Assembly (NCBI GenBank): GCA_031761405.1
Contig: JASEVX010000001.1
Location: forward strand, 49,275,102-49,339,101
Origin: Serripes groenlandicus
Taxonomy: Eukaryota > Mollusca > Bivalvia > Cardiida > Cardiidae
DNA: 64,000 nt
Direction of reading: 5' to 3'
Part shown: piece by piece, positions 52,814 through 64,000 of the stretch
Layout: each line of letters starts with the position of its first letter
Numbering within the stretch: the first letter of the stretch is position 1
Notes under the pieces: model-generated
What the model was told of the DNA's origin: nothing
The model's database searches: none
The model's input: only the letters and a program-made list of their open reading frames with translations
Position numbers and translations under genes: made by a program

Positions 52814-53016
52814 TCGGACGCCTCTGCAGCAGACAGCTTTTTGAAAACATAGTGACAAAAGAAGAAATTGCACAAAACATGCAATTTCTCCTTTTGCCAC
52901 AATGTTTTCCACTTTTAGTCATAGGTTATCCATTCAATTATGGAGATTTTCTATGTTTTGACAAAATAGGTTCAAAGTCGTTTGCTGCAGAATTGTTGTA
53001 TGAGGGAAAGGGTTAA
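52814..53016 (+). mobile_element. TTAA MITE, left end lost in gap
   Basis: From TCGGACGCCTCTGCAGCAGA to ATGAGGGAAAGGGTTAA; the same subfamily as 4580-4810. Confidence 0.8.
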
Positions 53017-53630
53017 CAAATCTGCAGCATAAGACTTCTCATTGCAATTTCTCATGCTGATAAAATGATTTCAAAAGTTGTCTCTTGCACAGTCTCAGGC
53101 ATCAGAAAACATCTGTATGTGGGAAAGGGTTAAAAACCCACTTTTCATAACTCTCTACATAACAGGAAATGTTTTGTACAAATAGAAAGTGGAAGACTGC
53201 TCATATTTCAATATTTGTTTAAAGTTTTAGTTCGAAATATTGTGGCAAAACAATAAATGATTCATTTTGAGCAAGTTCTCCTTTTTCCACTGTGCTTCTG
53301 CCATAATGTATAAAACTACATCTGAAAGTAGGGAAGGGTTGTTACTTGTAAGAGTCTGAAAGATAGCATTTTGTATCAGGTAATAGGTTATTTAACCCTT
53401 TCATACAGCTAGATGCTTTCTGAAAACTCTGCAGCAAACGACTCTTGAAAATATTGTAGCAAACAGAGAAATTGCTCATGATATGCAATATGCAATTTCT
53501 CCCTTTTGCGCAATACGTCTTTAACTTTATTCAATAATTGTTCTCCTGATTATAGAAAACTTCCCTCTTTTTGCCTTGATGTTTTCAAATTTGTCTGCTG
53601 CAGATGTGTTATATGTGGTAAAGGGGATAT
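53017..53630. mobile_element. Cluster of TTAA MITE copies
   Basis: 53017-53131 (minus fragment), a worn piece to 53340, and 53394-53630 (plus, AACCCTTTCATACAGC to GTGGTAAAGGG). 53631-54007 has three degenerate 43-bp units near 53820-53950 and nothing else. Confidence 0.6.
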
Positions 53631-54007
53631 ACTTGCTGTACCAATTGGGTATAGCAACAATAAACATCCAATTACCTTTATCCTTCAATTTATTGCTATT
53701 TGTCATTTTATCATTGATCTATTTTCACCTAAATTAACTTTTCAACTACAAAATACACACATCCTTAACGCTTAATCAAACGGAGCCTAAAGGTTGAAAC
53801 TTTTTTTTCTAATAAGTAGTGAAAACAATTTATGCTGTAGGAAAAGACAACTTCACAACCAAATAGGTAAATGATATAGGAAAATTAAGCTTAACAACAC
53901 AATATATTAATGCTATAGTAAAAACAAACTTTACACCAAAATGTGTGGACCCAGAAAAGCTTTAAGCACTAGTCAAAAGGTATCCTGAAAATTTCTTTTA
54001 GGAAACT

Positions 54008-54122
54008 GATAGAGCCATCATTTTTCGACTAATCAACATGGCTTGAAGGAACCTGATAGAGGGTCACCCAAAGAACATTAATTTTATACAAAATGATTTA
54101 GAAATCTGACAGATACTTATTG
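54008..54122 (+). repeat. Fragment of the GGCCATG Helentron-like family
   Basis: One unit with CGACTAATCAACATGGCTTG and GATAGAGGGTCACCCAAAG. Confidence 0.6.
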
Positions 54123-54127
54123 AGAAG

Positions 54128-55752
54128 AAGATGTCACTGTGACCTTGACCTTTGACCTCAAAATCAATAGGGGTCATCTACTGGTCACCCCCAGCCTCCA
54201 TGTAAAGTTTGAGGGTCATGGGTGCAGGCAATGTTGAGTTAGCAGTCGGACAAGCTTTTCAGGTTCAAGGTGACCTTGACCTTTGACCCAATGACCTCAA
54301 GATCAATAAGGGTCATCTACTGGTCAGGCCCAGCCTCCATGTAAAGTTTGAGGGCCATGGGTGCAGGCAATGTTGAGTTATCACTTGGACAAGCTTTTCA
54401 AGTTCAAGGTCACTGTGACCTTGAACTTTGACCTGATGACCTCAAAATCTCTACTGTCATCCCCAACCTCCAAGTCAAGTTTGAGGACAATAGGTCCAGG
54501 CATTGTTGAGTTATCACTCGGACAAGCTTTGGTCTACCGACGGACGGACCGACCAACAGACTGACATGTGCAAAGCAATATACCCCTCTTCTTCGAAGGG
54601 GGCATAAAAATCAACTGGTCATCCCCAGCCTTCATGTTAAGTTTGAGTGCCATGGGTGCAGGCAATGTCAAGTTATCACTCGGACAAGATGTTGCGTTCA
54701 AGGTCAGTGTCCTTGACCTTTGACTTGATGACATCAAAATCAAAAGGGTTCATCTACTGGTGACCCCCAGCCTCCATGTCAAGTTTGAGGGCAATGGGTG
54801 CAGGGAATGTCGAGTGATCACTCTGACAAGCTTTTTGTGTTCAAGGTCACTGTGATCTTGGCCTTTGACATTTTGACCTTAAAATCAATAGGGGCCATTT
54901 ACTGGTCACCCCCAGCCTCCACGTCAAGTTTGAAGACCATGGATGCAGGCATTGTCGAGTTATCGGTCTGACAAGCCTTTCACATTCAAGGTCACTGTGA
55001 CCTTGACCTTTGACCTGATGACCTCAAAATCAGTTGGGGTCATCTACTGGTCACCCTCAGCCACCATGTCAAGTTTGAAGGACATGGATGCAGGAATTGT
55101 AGAGTTATCGGTCTGACAAGCCTTTCGCGTTCAAAGTCAATGTGACCTTTGACTTGACGACCTCAAAATCAGTTGGGGTCATCTACTGGTCACCCCCAGC
55201 CTCCATGTCAAGTTTGAGGGCCATGGGTGCAGGCAATGTCGAGTTATTACTTGGACAGCCTTTTCGCGTTCAAAGTCACAGTAAGCTCGACCTTTGACCA
55301 GATGACCTCAAAATTAATAGGGGTCATCTACCAGTAACTCCAGCCTCCATATCAAGTTTGAGGGCCACGGGTGCAGGCAATGTTGAGTTATCACTCGGAC
55401 AAGCTTTTCGCGTTCAAGGTCACCATGACCTTGACCTTTGAAAACCAGATGACCTCAAAATCAATAGGGGTCATCTACTGGTCATCTACTGGTCACCCTC
55501 CAGCCTCCAAGTCAAACTTGAAGGCCATGGGTGCAGGCAATGTCGAGTTATCACTCAGACAAGGACACTGTGACCTTGACCTTTGACCCAAAATCAATAG
55601 GGGTCATCTACTGGTCAGGCCCAACTTTGAGGACCATAGGTCCCGGCATTGTTGAGCTATCACTCAGACAAGCTTCTACCGACGGACCAACCAACGGACG
55701 GACCAACCAACATGTGTAAAGCAATTTACCCCTCTTCTTGGACAGGGGCATA
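54128..55752 (+). mobile_element. Two Helentron-like arrays, units of about 146 bp
   Basis: Units with GAGTTATCACTCGGACAAGC and TGACCTTGACCTTTGACCT. Terminal hairpins lie at 54579-54606 (ACCCCTCTTCTTCGAAGGGG) and 55725-55752 (CCCCTCTTCTTGGACAGGGG), so two copies are abutted or nested. Open frames here are repeat translation. Confidence 0.65.
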
Positions 55753-55757
55753 ATAAT

Positions 55758-55880
55758 TGAATAGAATTGAAAACATGATGACAAAAGGAGAAATTGATCA
55801 TTTCTTTTGTTGCGCCATGTTTTCAGAAAGCTGTCGGCTGCAGAGGTGTCAGAAAGGGTCTACATGTGGGAAATGGTTAA
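55758..55880 (-). mobile_element. TTAA MITE right part
   Basis: GAATTGAAAACATGATGAC to GTGGGAAATGGTTAA. Its left part is missing next to the Helentron-like array. 55881-56312 holds no recognised feature. Confidence 0.6.
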
Positions 55881-56579
55881 GAGTAGGTAAAATTTAAAGC
55901 AACTATTGATGCCAAACACAGGGTGATCCCAATCGGTCAACTTTGGGACTTGCTGCTCAGGTCGGCTTAGAAAGCTTCACATCTATCAGTGCTGTGCACA
56001 GAGCGTCCTACAGAACCAAGAGGGGTTTTTTTCTTCAGAAAGAGCTAAATTATCACACCTGGACTGACTTGTATCAAAGTCCGTCTATTGAAATTATCTG
56101 CACATGTCAGATGCTTTAATAGTATAGGGAACAATAACAAATGTGGCCAACAAAGCTAAAATGCTCAATAAGAGCAATCGGTCTCTACAACTACATTACA
56201 TTAGAATATTATATTGATAAAGATATATATATATAGAAGTCTCTTCATAAACAAAATGCAACATAAGGTTAACAATTATTGCAATGCAGTACTGAAATAT
56301 AAATAAATGTTCTTAAACGTTTCCCACATAAAGTTAAAACTACAGCAGACGATTTTGAAACCATTTAGACAACAAGAGGGCCAAGATGGCCCTAAATCAA
56401 TCACCTGAATATTCTTAAAGTGTTTACCTAAACGAGTCGATGTAAAACAAGTGATCCCCAGGGTGGGGCCATTTTTGACACCAGGGCTTTAATTTGACCA
56501 ATCTTGGTAGAGGTCACCTAGATGAAGCTAGTTTTTCCCTTTACAAGTATAACTAGAATTGTTTTTGACACAAAAACAG

Positions 56580-57802
56580 ATGTCTCCTCCTCAAATATCT
56601 GTCAAAATCTCTCAAAACATTCCAACCTATAAAGCAGACAAAAATTTAACCAAGTCGGACAGGATTCAACTTTTAATTACTAATTTTATCTTGACCTTGT
56701 GCAAAGTGGACATGATAGCAAATGGTTTACAATAACACATCTTTTTACTGCAGCTGTAACATTTCATGAAAATCCTTCAAGCTGTCGTGGAGATATGGAG
56801 CGGACACGAAATAAAGCCTCAAACCTTTAACCTTCAAGCGTGACCTTGAACTTGAACTGGTATGGTCGAGACATGGGTTCTGCACATCGCCTTGATGAGG
56901 TGAACATGTGAACCAAGTTTCATGAAAATCCTTCAAGCCGTCTTGGAGATATGGAGGGGACACGAAATAAAGCCTCTAACCTTTGACCTTCAAGCGTGAA
57001 CTTGAGCTTGAACTGGTATGGTCGAGACATGGGTTCTGCACATCGCCTTGATGAGATGAACATGTGACCCAAGTTTCATGAAAATCCTTCAAGCCATCTT
57101 GGAGATATGGAGCAGACACGAAATGAAGCCTCAAACCTTTGACCTTCAAGCATGACCTTGACCTTGAACCGGTATGGTCGAGACATGGGTTCTGCACATC
57201 GCCTTGATGAGGTGAACATCTGACCCAAGTTTCTTAGAATCCTTCAAGCTGTCTTGGAGATAAGGAGCGGACACAAAATAAAGCCTCAAACCTTTGACCT
57301 TCAAGCTTGACATTGACCTTGAACCGGTATGGTTGAGACATGGGTTCTGCACATTGCCTTGATGAGGTGAACATCTGACCCAATTTTCTTAGAAATCCTT
57401 CAAGCAGTCATGAAGATATAGAGCGGACACGAAATAAAGCCTCAAACCTTACTTTCAAGCGTGACCTTGAGCTTGAACTGGTATGGTCGAGACATGGATT
57501 CTGCACATCGCCTTAATGAGGTGAACATGTGACCCAAGTTTCATGAAAATCCTTCAAGCAGTCTTGGAGATATGGAGCGGACACGAAATAAAGCCTCAAA
57601 CCTTTGACCTTCAAGTGTGACCTTGATCTTGAACCGGTGTGGTCGAGACATGGGTTCTGCACATCGCCTTGATGAGGTGAACATCTGACCCAAGTTTCTT
57701 AGAAATCCTTCAAGCCGTCTTGGAGATATGGAGCGGACACGATTTGGGAGACAGACCCCAAGGACAAAAACAATATATCTCCCCTGTATACAGGGGGAGA
57801 CA
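56580..57802 (+). mobile_element. Nested Helentron-like array, about 155-bp units
   Basis: ATGTCTCCTCC left end complementary to GGGGGAGACAT at the right, with hairpin CTCCCCTGTATACAGGGGGA. GACACGAAATAAAGCCTC recurs near 56803, 56958, 57113, 57268, 57425 and 57579. Confidence 0.65.
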
Positions 57803-57813
57803 TAATTATGTAA

Positions 57814-58080
57814 AACAAGCAAATTCAGAGAATTATGGTCCCCCGCTTTGTATTTTTAAAATGTAGGTCAAAGGTCAGGGTCAAGGTCACAAGGTCAAAA
57901 AAATTGGTATTGATGGGGTTGTCACAAGGAATACACATGTGAAATATGAAAGCAGTACCTATTACGGTTCAGAAGTTATGACCAAGGTTAAAGTTTTTGT
58001 GACAGCGTGACGGAGGGACTGACAGACTGACGAATGAGATTTAATGTCCCCGACGTTTTACTTCGTAAAGCGGGGGACAA
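57814..58080 (+). mobile_element. Nested short Helentron-like element
   Basis: GTCCCCCGCTTTG near the left is complementary to AAAGCGGGGGAC at the right end, which folds with GTCCCCGACGTTTT. It carries AGGTCAAAGGTCA at 57865-57877. Confidence 0.65.
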
Positions 58081-59160
58081 CAAGTAACCGGGATGGGGCC
58101 ATTTTTACCCCTGGGCTATAATTTGAACAATCTTGGTAGAAGCTACATACCAAATATGAAAAGCCTGGACATTCTACCGTCAGACAAGAAGATTTTTAAA
58201 GTTTCTCCCTATACAAGTTCTTGTAAAACAAGTGACCCCCGGGGCGGAGCCATATTTTACCACAGGGCCATAATCATAATTTAAACAAGATTGGTAGAGG
58301 TCCGATATATAATGCTTCATACCAAATATCAAAGGCCTGGGCCTTCTCCTTTTAGACAAGAAGATTTTTAAGTGTTTTCCCTATGTCTATGTAAAACAAG
58401 TGACCCCCAGGGAGGATTTATTTTTGACACCAGGCCTATAGATTGAACAATCCTGGTAGAGGTCCACTAGATGAAGCTACATACCAAATATCAAAGGCCT
58501 TGGCCTTCTACTTTTAGACAAGAAGATCTTTAATGTTTCTTCCCTATACATGTCTATGTAAAACAAGTGACCCCCAAGGAGGGGTCATTTTTTACCCAAG
58601 GGCTATAATTATAACAATCTTGGTAGAGGTCCACTAGATGATGCTACATACCAAATATCAAACCCATGCCGCCTTCTACTTTCAGACAAAAAGATTTTTT
58701 AAGCTTTGGTTAATTTCCGCTTTTTTGTAGCCGTGGCAACCAGAGTTTTCAAAGGAGTTTAAATCTTTGAACAATTTTAAAAGAGGGCCACCAAAGTAAC
58801 ATTCCTGTGAAGTTTGGTTGAAATTGGTCCTGTGGTTAAGGAGATGATGTTTAAAGCTAAAAGTTAACGACAGACGACGGACGTCTGACGATGGACAGAG
58901 AGTGATCAGAATAGCTCACCTTGAGCCTTTGGCTCAGGTTTTCTAAAAATATGGATATTCTATGTAAAAGGGAGTTTAATTATTGAAAAGAGTTGAAAAA
59001 AGTGTGGCAAAGGGGGGAAATTACATGTTTTGAGCAATTTCTTCTTTTGTCACTATATTTTCAAAAAGACGTCTGCATTACAGAGGCGTCAGAAATCATC
59101 TATATGAAGGAAAGGGTTAACAAAATATGGTAAGCAGACGTTGTTTCAGTGGAAAACATT

Positions 59161-59291
59161 GTGGCAAAAAGGAGAAATTACATGTTTTGAGCAATTTCTT
59201 CTTTTGTCACTATATTTTCAAAAAGACGTCTGCATTACAGAGGCGTCAGAAATCATCTATATGAAGGAAAGGGTTAACAAAATATGGTAAG
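59161..59291 (-). repeat. 131-bp duplication of MITE right part
   Basis: Nearly identical to 59004-59134, offset 157 bp, including flank TAACAAAATATGGTAAG outside the MITE. It is therefore a local duplication, not a second insertion. Confidence 0.8.
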
Positions 59292-59437
59292 GTCTTGAAC
59301 CATTGTATGTATGCAGGTAATTATGTTTTATGACTGACTGAAGGACAAAGCGATTCTTCAGTAATCACACTGATTGTACCAAGACCATCGGTCATCCATC
59401 TTAAAATGTCCTTACTTTAGCCAAGGTTCACTTACAT

Positions 59438-59669
59438 AAACCCTTTCCCACCCAGACGCATTTTGACGCAACTGTAGCAGATGACTTTTGAAAACATCAT
59501 GACTAAATGAGAAATTGCTCAAAACGAGCAATTTCTTCTTTTGCCACAATGTTTTCAACTTTTTTTCAGTAATAATTAAATACCTACTTTTACAGAGATT
59601 TTCCATGTATTTAAGTAGACATTTTCAAAGTTTTCTGCTTCAGATTTGCTGTATGTGGGAAAGGGTTAA
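59438..59669 (+). mobile_element. TTAA MITE
   Basis: AAACCCTTTCCCACC to GTGGGAAAGGGTTAA; perfect GCTCAAAACGAGC hairpin tip. Confidence 0.8.
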
Positions 59670-59748
59670 GGAAAATAATGATGGTCATTTTACCCACTTT
59701 TACTTCACAATAAAGGATGATCTGAACTCATCCTTGGTACAATATCAT

Positions 59749-59978
59749 TTAACACTCTCCCACATACAACAAATCTGCAGGAGACAACTTCGAAAACATC
59801 TACTCAATATACGGAAAATCTCTAGAAATGAAGGTATATAATTACTGAAAAAAAGTTGAAACATTGTGGCAAAAGGAGAAATTGCTCGATTAGAGTAATT
59901 TCTTCTTTTGTGACAATGTTTTAAAATGTCATCTGCTGCACGTACGTCAAAACGTGTCTATAGGTGGGGAAGGGTTAA
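59749..59978 (-). mobile_element. TTAA MITE, complete
   Basis: TTAA at 59749 and 59975-59978. Ends are ACTCTCCC and GGGGAAGGG. 59979-60692 shows no recognised feature. Confidence 0.8.
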
Positions 59979-60692
59979 ACATATCCTTTTTCCACATACA
60001 TACTGGTGTACCACAGTTCCTAAACTTAAATGTTCTCACATTTTTCCAAAATTTGACCCAAAATGCCCAGTTTTGAACCCACCAGAGATTTGATGGGAAT
60101 GAATAAAACCTGATGATTTGCATGAAGATTGGATGAACTAGAGCTATCCCTTAATGTGTTATGAATATGTGCACACAAAAGTCTACATCTAGAAGAACAT
60201 GCATATCATATCTATATTACCTAAAAAAATGTTAAACGAATCTGTTTATGGACAGAAAAGTGAACAACAACCACATGTAAGCCGGCATATTGAGCAGATC
60301 CTAGTAACATGAGCATGACACATCATTCAATAAACTGATGTTTAATATTTGCTTACATTTCATTACAACTAAAATTTTGACTTTTAAAGTAGTTCAACGC
60401 ATCTATTCAAATTATCTGGCTTAATATCAACTCAAACCTTGAACCTTTAGGTCCAAAGTGGGGATTGCTCTACCATGTTGCAACTGAACTAGGTATTACA
60501 CAATGTCCAACTTTAATACAATTCAAAAATGAAAAATTAATATCATAAGAACTCAGATTTTGTAACTTTATTAAACTTTAAATTTGTTTTTCATCACGAT
60601 GAGGAATGTTTTTTTCCTTTCCATTAAAAAGGTAACTTCAATCTTATATGAACAAATTATAACATTTATTAAACTTTAAATTTGGTAAGCAT

Positions 60693-60985
60693 TAATCCTT
60701 TTCCACTTGCAGATGCATTTTGAAAACATTGTGATTGATTGATTGATTGATTGGGGTTTAACGCCGTTGTTTAACAATTCCTCAGTTCTATCACAGCGGC
60801 CAGTTCACCTACTCGTGTGTTTCCTGGTTTTCTCACACCAGTACTCCACACAACAATCTTCCCAAGCAAGAAAACATTGTGACCAAAGGAGAAATTACTC
60901 ATACCCTACTCAATAATAACACTATTAATACACACTGTATTATTTATAGGGATTTTCCATTATTTGCAGACAACTAGCTGTTATT
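60693..60985 (+). mobile_element. TTAA MITE split by SINE
   Basis: The left part to 60734 and right part from 60870 are joined by the SINE target duplication. Confidence 0.7.
60735..60869 (-). mobile_element. 5'-truncated SINE inside a MITE
   Basis: The (GATT)n tail and core are flanked by GAAAACATTGTGA at 60722-60734 and 60870-60882, a 13-bp target duplication made of MITE sequence. Confidence 0.85.
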
Positions 60986-61022
60986 GTTACCTTAATCAGA
61001 GTGTAGTTGCATGTGTTTTGCA

Positions 61023-61249
61023 TTAACCCCTTTCCAACATACTGACACTTTCTGACGCCTCTGCAGCAGACGACTTTTGAAAACATTGTGGCCAAAGGAG
61101 AAATTGCTCATAATAATAACAGAGCAATTTCCCATTTTGCCACAATGTTTTCAACTTCTTACACCAATTATATTTTCATTTACAGAGATATTCCAGTCTT
61201 TAGTCTAAATAGTTTCAGAGTCGTCCGCTGCAGATTTGTTGTATGTGGA
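61023..61249 (+). mobile_element. TTAA MITE abutting another copy
   Basis: TTAACCCCTTTCCAACATAC start; its right end is replaced by the start of the next copy. Confidence 0.75.
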
Positions 61250-61456
61250 ACCCTTTCCCACATACAAAAAATCTGCAGCAGACATATTTGAAAACATAGT
61301 AACAAAAACCTGAAAAATCTGCATAAAAGATTATTAGACTAAGCCTAATTGTTAAATAAAGTTGAAAACATCATCATGAGCAATTTCCCCTTTTGCCGCA
61401 ATGTTTTCAAAAGTCATCTGCAGCAGAGAAAGCGTTTGTATGTGGGAAAGGGTTAA
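61250..61456 (-). mobile_element. TTAA MITE abutting another copy
   Basis: AACCCTTTCCCACATAC to GTGGGAAAGGGTTAA. Joined to 61023-61249 in opposite orientation with no spacer. 61457-61777 holds nothing recognised. Confidence 0.75.
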
Positions 61457-61777
61457 GGTCTTTGATATGTAAACTCAGCAATTTACAGGTTAAAAAAGAC
61501 ATAAATAGAGAAAACTTTCTTTGTTTGATAAAGAAATGTTGACTTGGCTGTAACCCCTCCCACCTAATAATGCACAAGGGTATAGGATTCAATTACAATG
61601 GAATTCTAGTGTTTTTGAGCAGATCTTTATCCCAAAAACACCGGTTGGGTTGCTGTGAAACCCCACTGCACAGCACAGAGAATGTGGAACAATGCCTTGA
61701 CAAAAATCAGTTGTTGTCTTTTCTTAACACTATCGGATTTGACCCTTTTTAATTCAAACTTTCTAAATTTCTGGTTT

Positions 61778-62180
61778 AACACTTCCTAAATGCAGATGGG
61801 ATGCATCCACAGAAAAATATTGTTGAAAATGTATTTGCCACAATATTTAAAATGTTGTCTGCTGCAGATTTGCAATAAATAGGAAAAGGATAACCATATT
61901 CCAGATGCAATAATATTTAAAGATATCTGAAGCAGTTGAATATTTAATAAAAGAAATGTGGAATTGCTAATCAGATCTTGTTATGATCTGTTTTTTCCTC
62001 TCTTCTTACCCCAAGTTTTGCTTTGTCTTAAAATTGAAAATAAGAATAATATTTTCATTAAAGGGTCTACATAGTTCAAAAAGGTGTTTGAAATTGTTTA
62101 TGTCAAGCAATTTCCATCTTTTCCACAATGTTTTCAAATCCTGTCTGCTCCAGACACAGAAACCGTCTACAGGCTTCTTT
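61778..62180. mobile_element. Worn TTAA MITE fragments
   Basis: 61778-61895 (plus, short) and 62085-62180 (GCAATTTCCATCTTTTCCAC to CAGACACAGAAACCGTCTAC). Confidence 0.5.
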
Positions 62181-62241
62181 CTGTATTGAGAGTAAGATAA
62201 ATGATAGTACAAAAGTAGTCTAGAATGTATTCTATAAATGA

Positions 62242-62472
62242 CTAACCATTTCCTTCATATAGTCGCTTTCTGATGCCTGTTTGCAGCTGCGAAAGCTTTT
62301 TGAAAACATGCCAACAAAAGAAGAAATTGACCAAAACAAGCAATTTCTCCTTTCGTCAGCATGTTTTCAGTTCTATTCAATTATTGTACATTCATTAAAA
62401 GGGAGTTTAAAATATTTCGAGTATGTTTTGAAAGTTGTCTGCTGCAGATTTGTTGTATGTGGGAAAGGGTGA
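62242..62472 (+). mobile_element. TTAA MITE
   Basis: TAACCATTTCCTTCATATAG to GTGGGAAAGGGT. Confidence 0.75.
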
Positions 62473-62604
62473 AGACATAGCCACGAAACCAGGTTTTCAA
62501 TGGTGCCGGGCATTAATAAACACAGAATAATGATGATCTATTTTTGGTAATAGTGACCCAAACAAACCCCAATGACCCCAAAACAATCCCAGCCCTCATG
62601 AAAA

Positions 62605-63280
62605 AGATGGTCTGAATTTCATCTGAATTAAGCTGAATTTTGCTGAAAATTTGTCTGAATACCTTCTGAATTATTGCTGAATGTGTGCTGATAACCTGAA
62701 ACTGCAAAAGCTGAATCATGTCTGTTACACTAATTCAGAATAAATCAGCCTTGTTAAAGAGTCTTTTTATTCAGATTTTTATATCTGAATAATGGCTGAG
62801 GTGCTGAAAAATGGCTTAAAATGGAACAATCCAGACATAATTCAGACAGCTCAGACAATATTCAGAAGGTTGTTCAGACAAGTTTCTCAGACAGTATTCA
62901 GAGAAATATTCAGACAATGTTCAGAGAAGTTACTAGGACTATAATATTCAGATTTTTATTTCTGAATAATGGCTGAGCTGCTGAAAAATGGCTTAAAATG
63001 GAACAATCCAGACATAATTCAGACAGTTCAGACAATATTCAGAAATAAAATCTGAATATTATAGTCCTAGTAACTTCTCTGAACATTGTCTGAATATTTC
63101 TCTGAATACTGTCTGAGAAACAAGTTGCTAGGACTATAATATTCAGACATTGTTCAGACAAGTTACTAAGACTATATTCAGAACATTGCGCATAGAATCG
63201 ACAGACAATATTCAGTTGCATTTCAGATTTTTCGTGAAACCTTTTTACAACCATTCCCGAGTAATGTCTGAATTTTTCAT
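62605..63280. repeat. TCTGAATA/TATTCAGA island with large inverted repeat
   Basis: Dozens of CTGAAT/ATTCAG words. 62882-62952 and 63051-63121 form a perfect 71-bp inverted repeat around a 98-bp spacer. 62768-62867 is repeated directly at 62945-63044. There is no gene. Confidence 0.85.
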
Positions 63281-63565
63281 TCATAGTCTGTCAGCCTGTC
63301 CTACCATTACACTGGACACTAAAAACAACAATAGCAGTTTCATCACATTATATGATCTGGTTTAATCATATTATATGTATCAAACTACAACATAGTCAAA
63401 TCATCTTTAAAACATTTTTATACAATGATGTAAATATTAACCTTCACTTACTAGTTGTTTGCTAGAAAAGTGGATCTGAAACTATTCAAAATCAGAACTC
63501 AACTGCTGCAACAACTGGTTTTAATTTGTTTTTAACATACACAAATTTCATATCTTTATACTTCA

Positions 63566-63705
63566 TACAAGAGGCAAACATTTAATCACTATAGCCATAA
63601 AACGCAAAACAGCCTGCCCCCTAGCGGCCATGTCGTTCGATCAATCAACATGGCTTGAAGTTATCTGATAGGGGGTCACTTAAGGAACATTTCTACAAAT
63701 TATTC
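63566..63705 (+). repeat. Fragment of the GGCCATG Helentron-like family
   Basis: One unit (GCGGCCATGTCGTTCGATCA, GATAGGGGGTCACTTAAGG) running directly into the TTCnnGAA island. Confidence 0.6.
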
Positions 63706-63857
63706 AAGAATTTTTCTAGAATATTCAAGAAACATTAAATGGCCGCTTCTTGAAATGAAATTCAAGAATTGTTCTAGAATTATCCAGGAATGATATGGAA
63801 TTATTCTAGAATAAAAATTCTGAAATAATTCTAGAATCAAAGTTCTTGAATAGTTCA
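63700..63857. repeat. TTCnnGAA island resembling heat-shock elements
   Basis: TTCTAGAATATTCAAGAA at 63714-63731 is a perfect four-box alternating TTC/GAA array. Further TTCnnGAA dyads lie at 63747, 63761, 63772, 63804, 63829 and 63843. Regulatory function is not shown. Confidence 0.6.
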
Positions 63858-63858
63858 T

Positions 63859-64000
63859 TTAACCCTTTCCCTCATACGACAATTCTGCAGCACACAACTT
63901 TGAACATGTTTTGTCAAAACATGGAAAATCTCCATAATTGAATGGATATATAAACCTATGACTAAAAGTGGAAAACATTGTGGCAAAAGGAGAAATTGCA
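63859..64000 (-). mobile_element. TTAA MITE cut by window end
   Basis: TTAACCCTTTCCCTCATAC start, reverse orientation. Same subfamily as 45115-45329, with one GATATATA extension. Confidence 0.8.

Larger units (their letters stand above)
56373..58945 (+). mobile_element. Helentron-like element carrying two nested insertions
   Basis: ACAAGAGGGCCAAGATGGCC start at 56373, GTGACCCCC..GGGGCCATTT units at 56440-56560 and 58081-58780, and end hairpin CACCTTGAGCCTTTGGCTCA at 58918. The interior is interrupted by 56580-57802 and 57814-58080. The whole sits in a MITE (56313-59118). Confidence 0.65.
56313..59118 (-). mobile_element. TTAA MITE split by a Helentron-like element with nested insertions
   Basis: The left part 56313-56372 ends CCATTTAGACA and the right part 58946-59118 resumes AAAATATGG. 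An intact copy has these adjacent. Confidence 0.65.

Overview
The window reads as repeat-rich animal DNA, most likely from a bivalve mollusc. The reasons are the AT-rich base composition, dense tRNA-derived SINEs, arrays of about 145-170 bp units ending in ACTG/ACGG/GACGGACG microsatellites plus a terminal hairpin (the 'pearl'/Helentron-like non-autonomous type known from bivalves), and tyrosine-recombinase retrotransposons. The species cannot be named from the sequence alone. No bacterial-type gene organisation, rRNA, CRISPR or intact host gene is visible. One probable terminal exon of a host gene lies at 42207-42346 (+).

Layout. 1-9400: clustered copies of one MITE family flanked by TTAA (piggyBac-like ends), two SINEs, and a tandem-repeat Helentron-like element (5485-7263) set inside a MITE. 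9405-11829: first copy of a diverged segmental duplication whose second copy is at 33165-35045. 12541-16080: a SINE, a pogo/Tigger-like element with TA target duplications (13041-13892), and a pearl-like element of seven 156-bp units (14652-15844) inside an older eroded repeat. 16333-22500: a 6.2-kb DIRS-like element recognised only by its ends (154-bp inverted terminal repeats plus an internal complementary region); no reverse transcriptase could be read in it. 22900-28020: nested MITE, SINE and Helentron-like elements with about 168-bp units, then a short-word repeat island. 28500-37350: degraded MITEs, the second duplication copy and small Helentron-like elements.

37476-42077: the best-preserved coding unit, a Ngaro-type tyrosine-recombinase retrotransposon on the minus strand with Gag zinc knuckle, reverse transcriptase, RNase H and tyrosine recombinase, and the split direct repeats A1 - B1/A2 - B2. 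It has one visible frame break, inside RNase H. It lies 129 bp upstream of, and antisense to, the probable host exon.

42400-64000: more MITEs, Helentron-like arrays (54128-55752; 56373-58945 with two further insertions), SINEs, a 200-N gap (52614-52813), and two unusual short-word islands near the right edge: a TATTCAGA/TCTGAATA island with a 71-bp perfect inverted repeat (62882-63121) and a TTCnnGAA-rich island resembling heat-shock elements (63700-63857). The Ngaro proteins would work together (Gag particle, cDNA synthesis, circle integration by recombinase). Most of the other sequence is non-autonomous and would depend on transposases or replicases that are not in this window.
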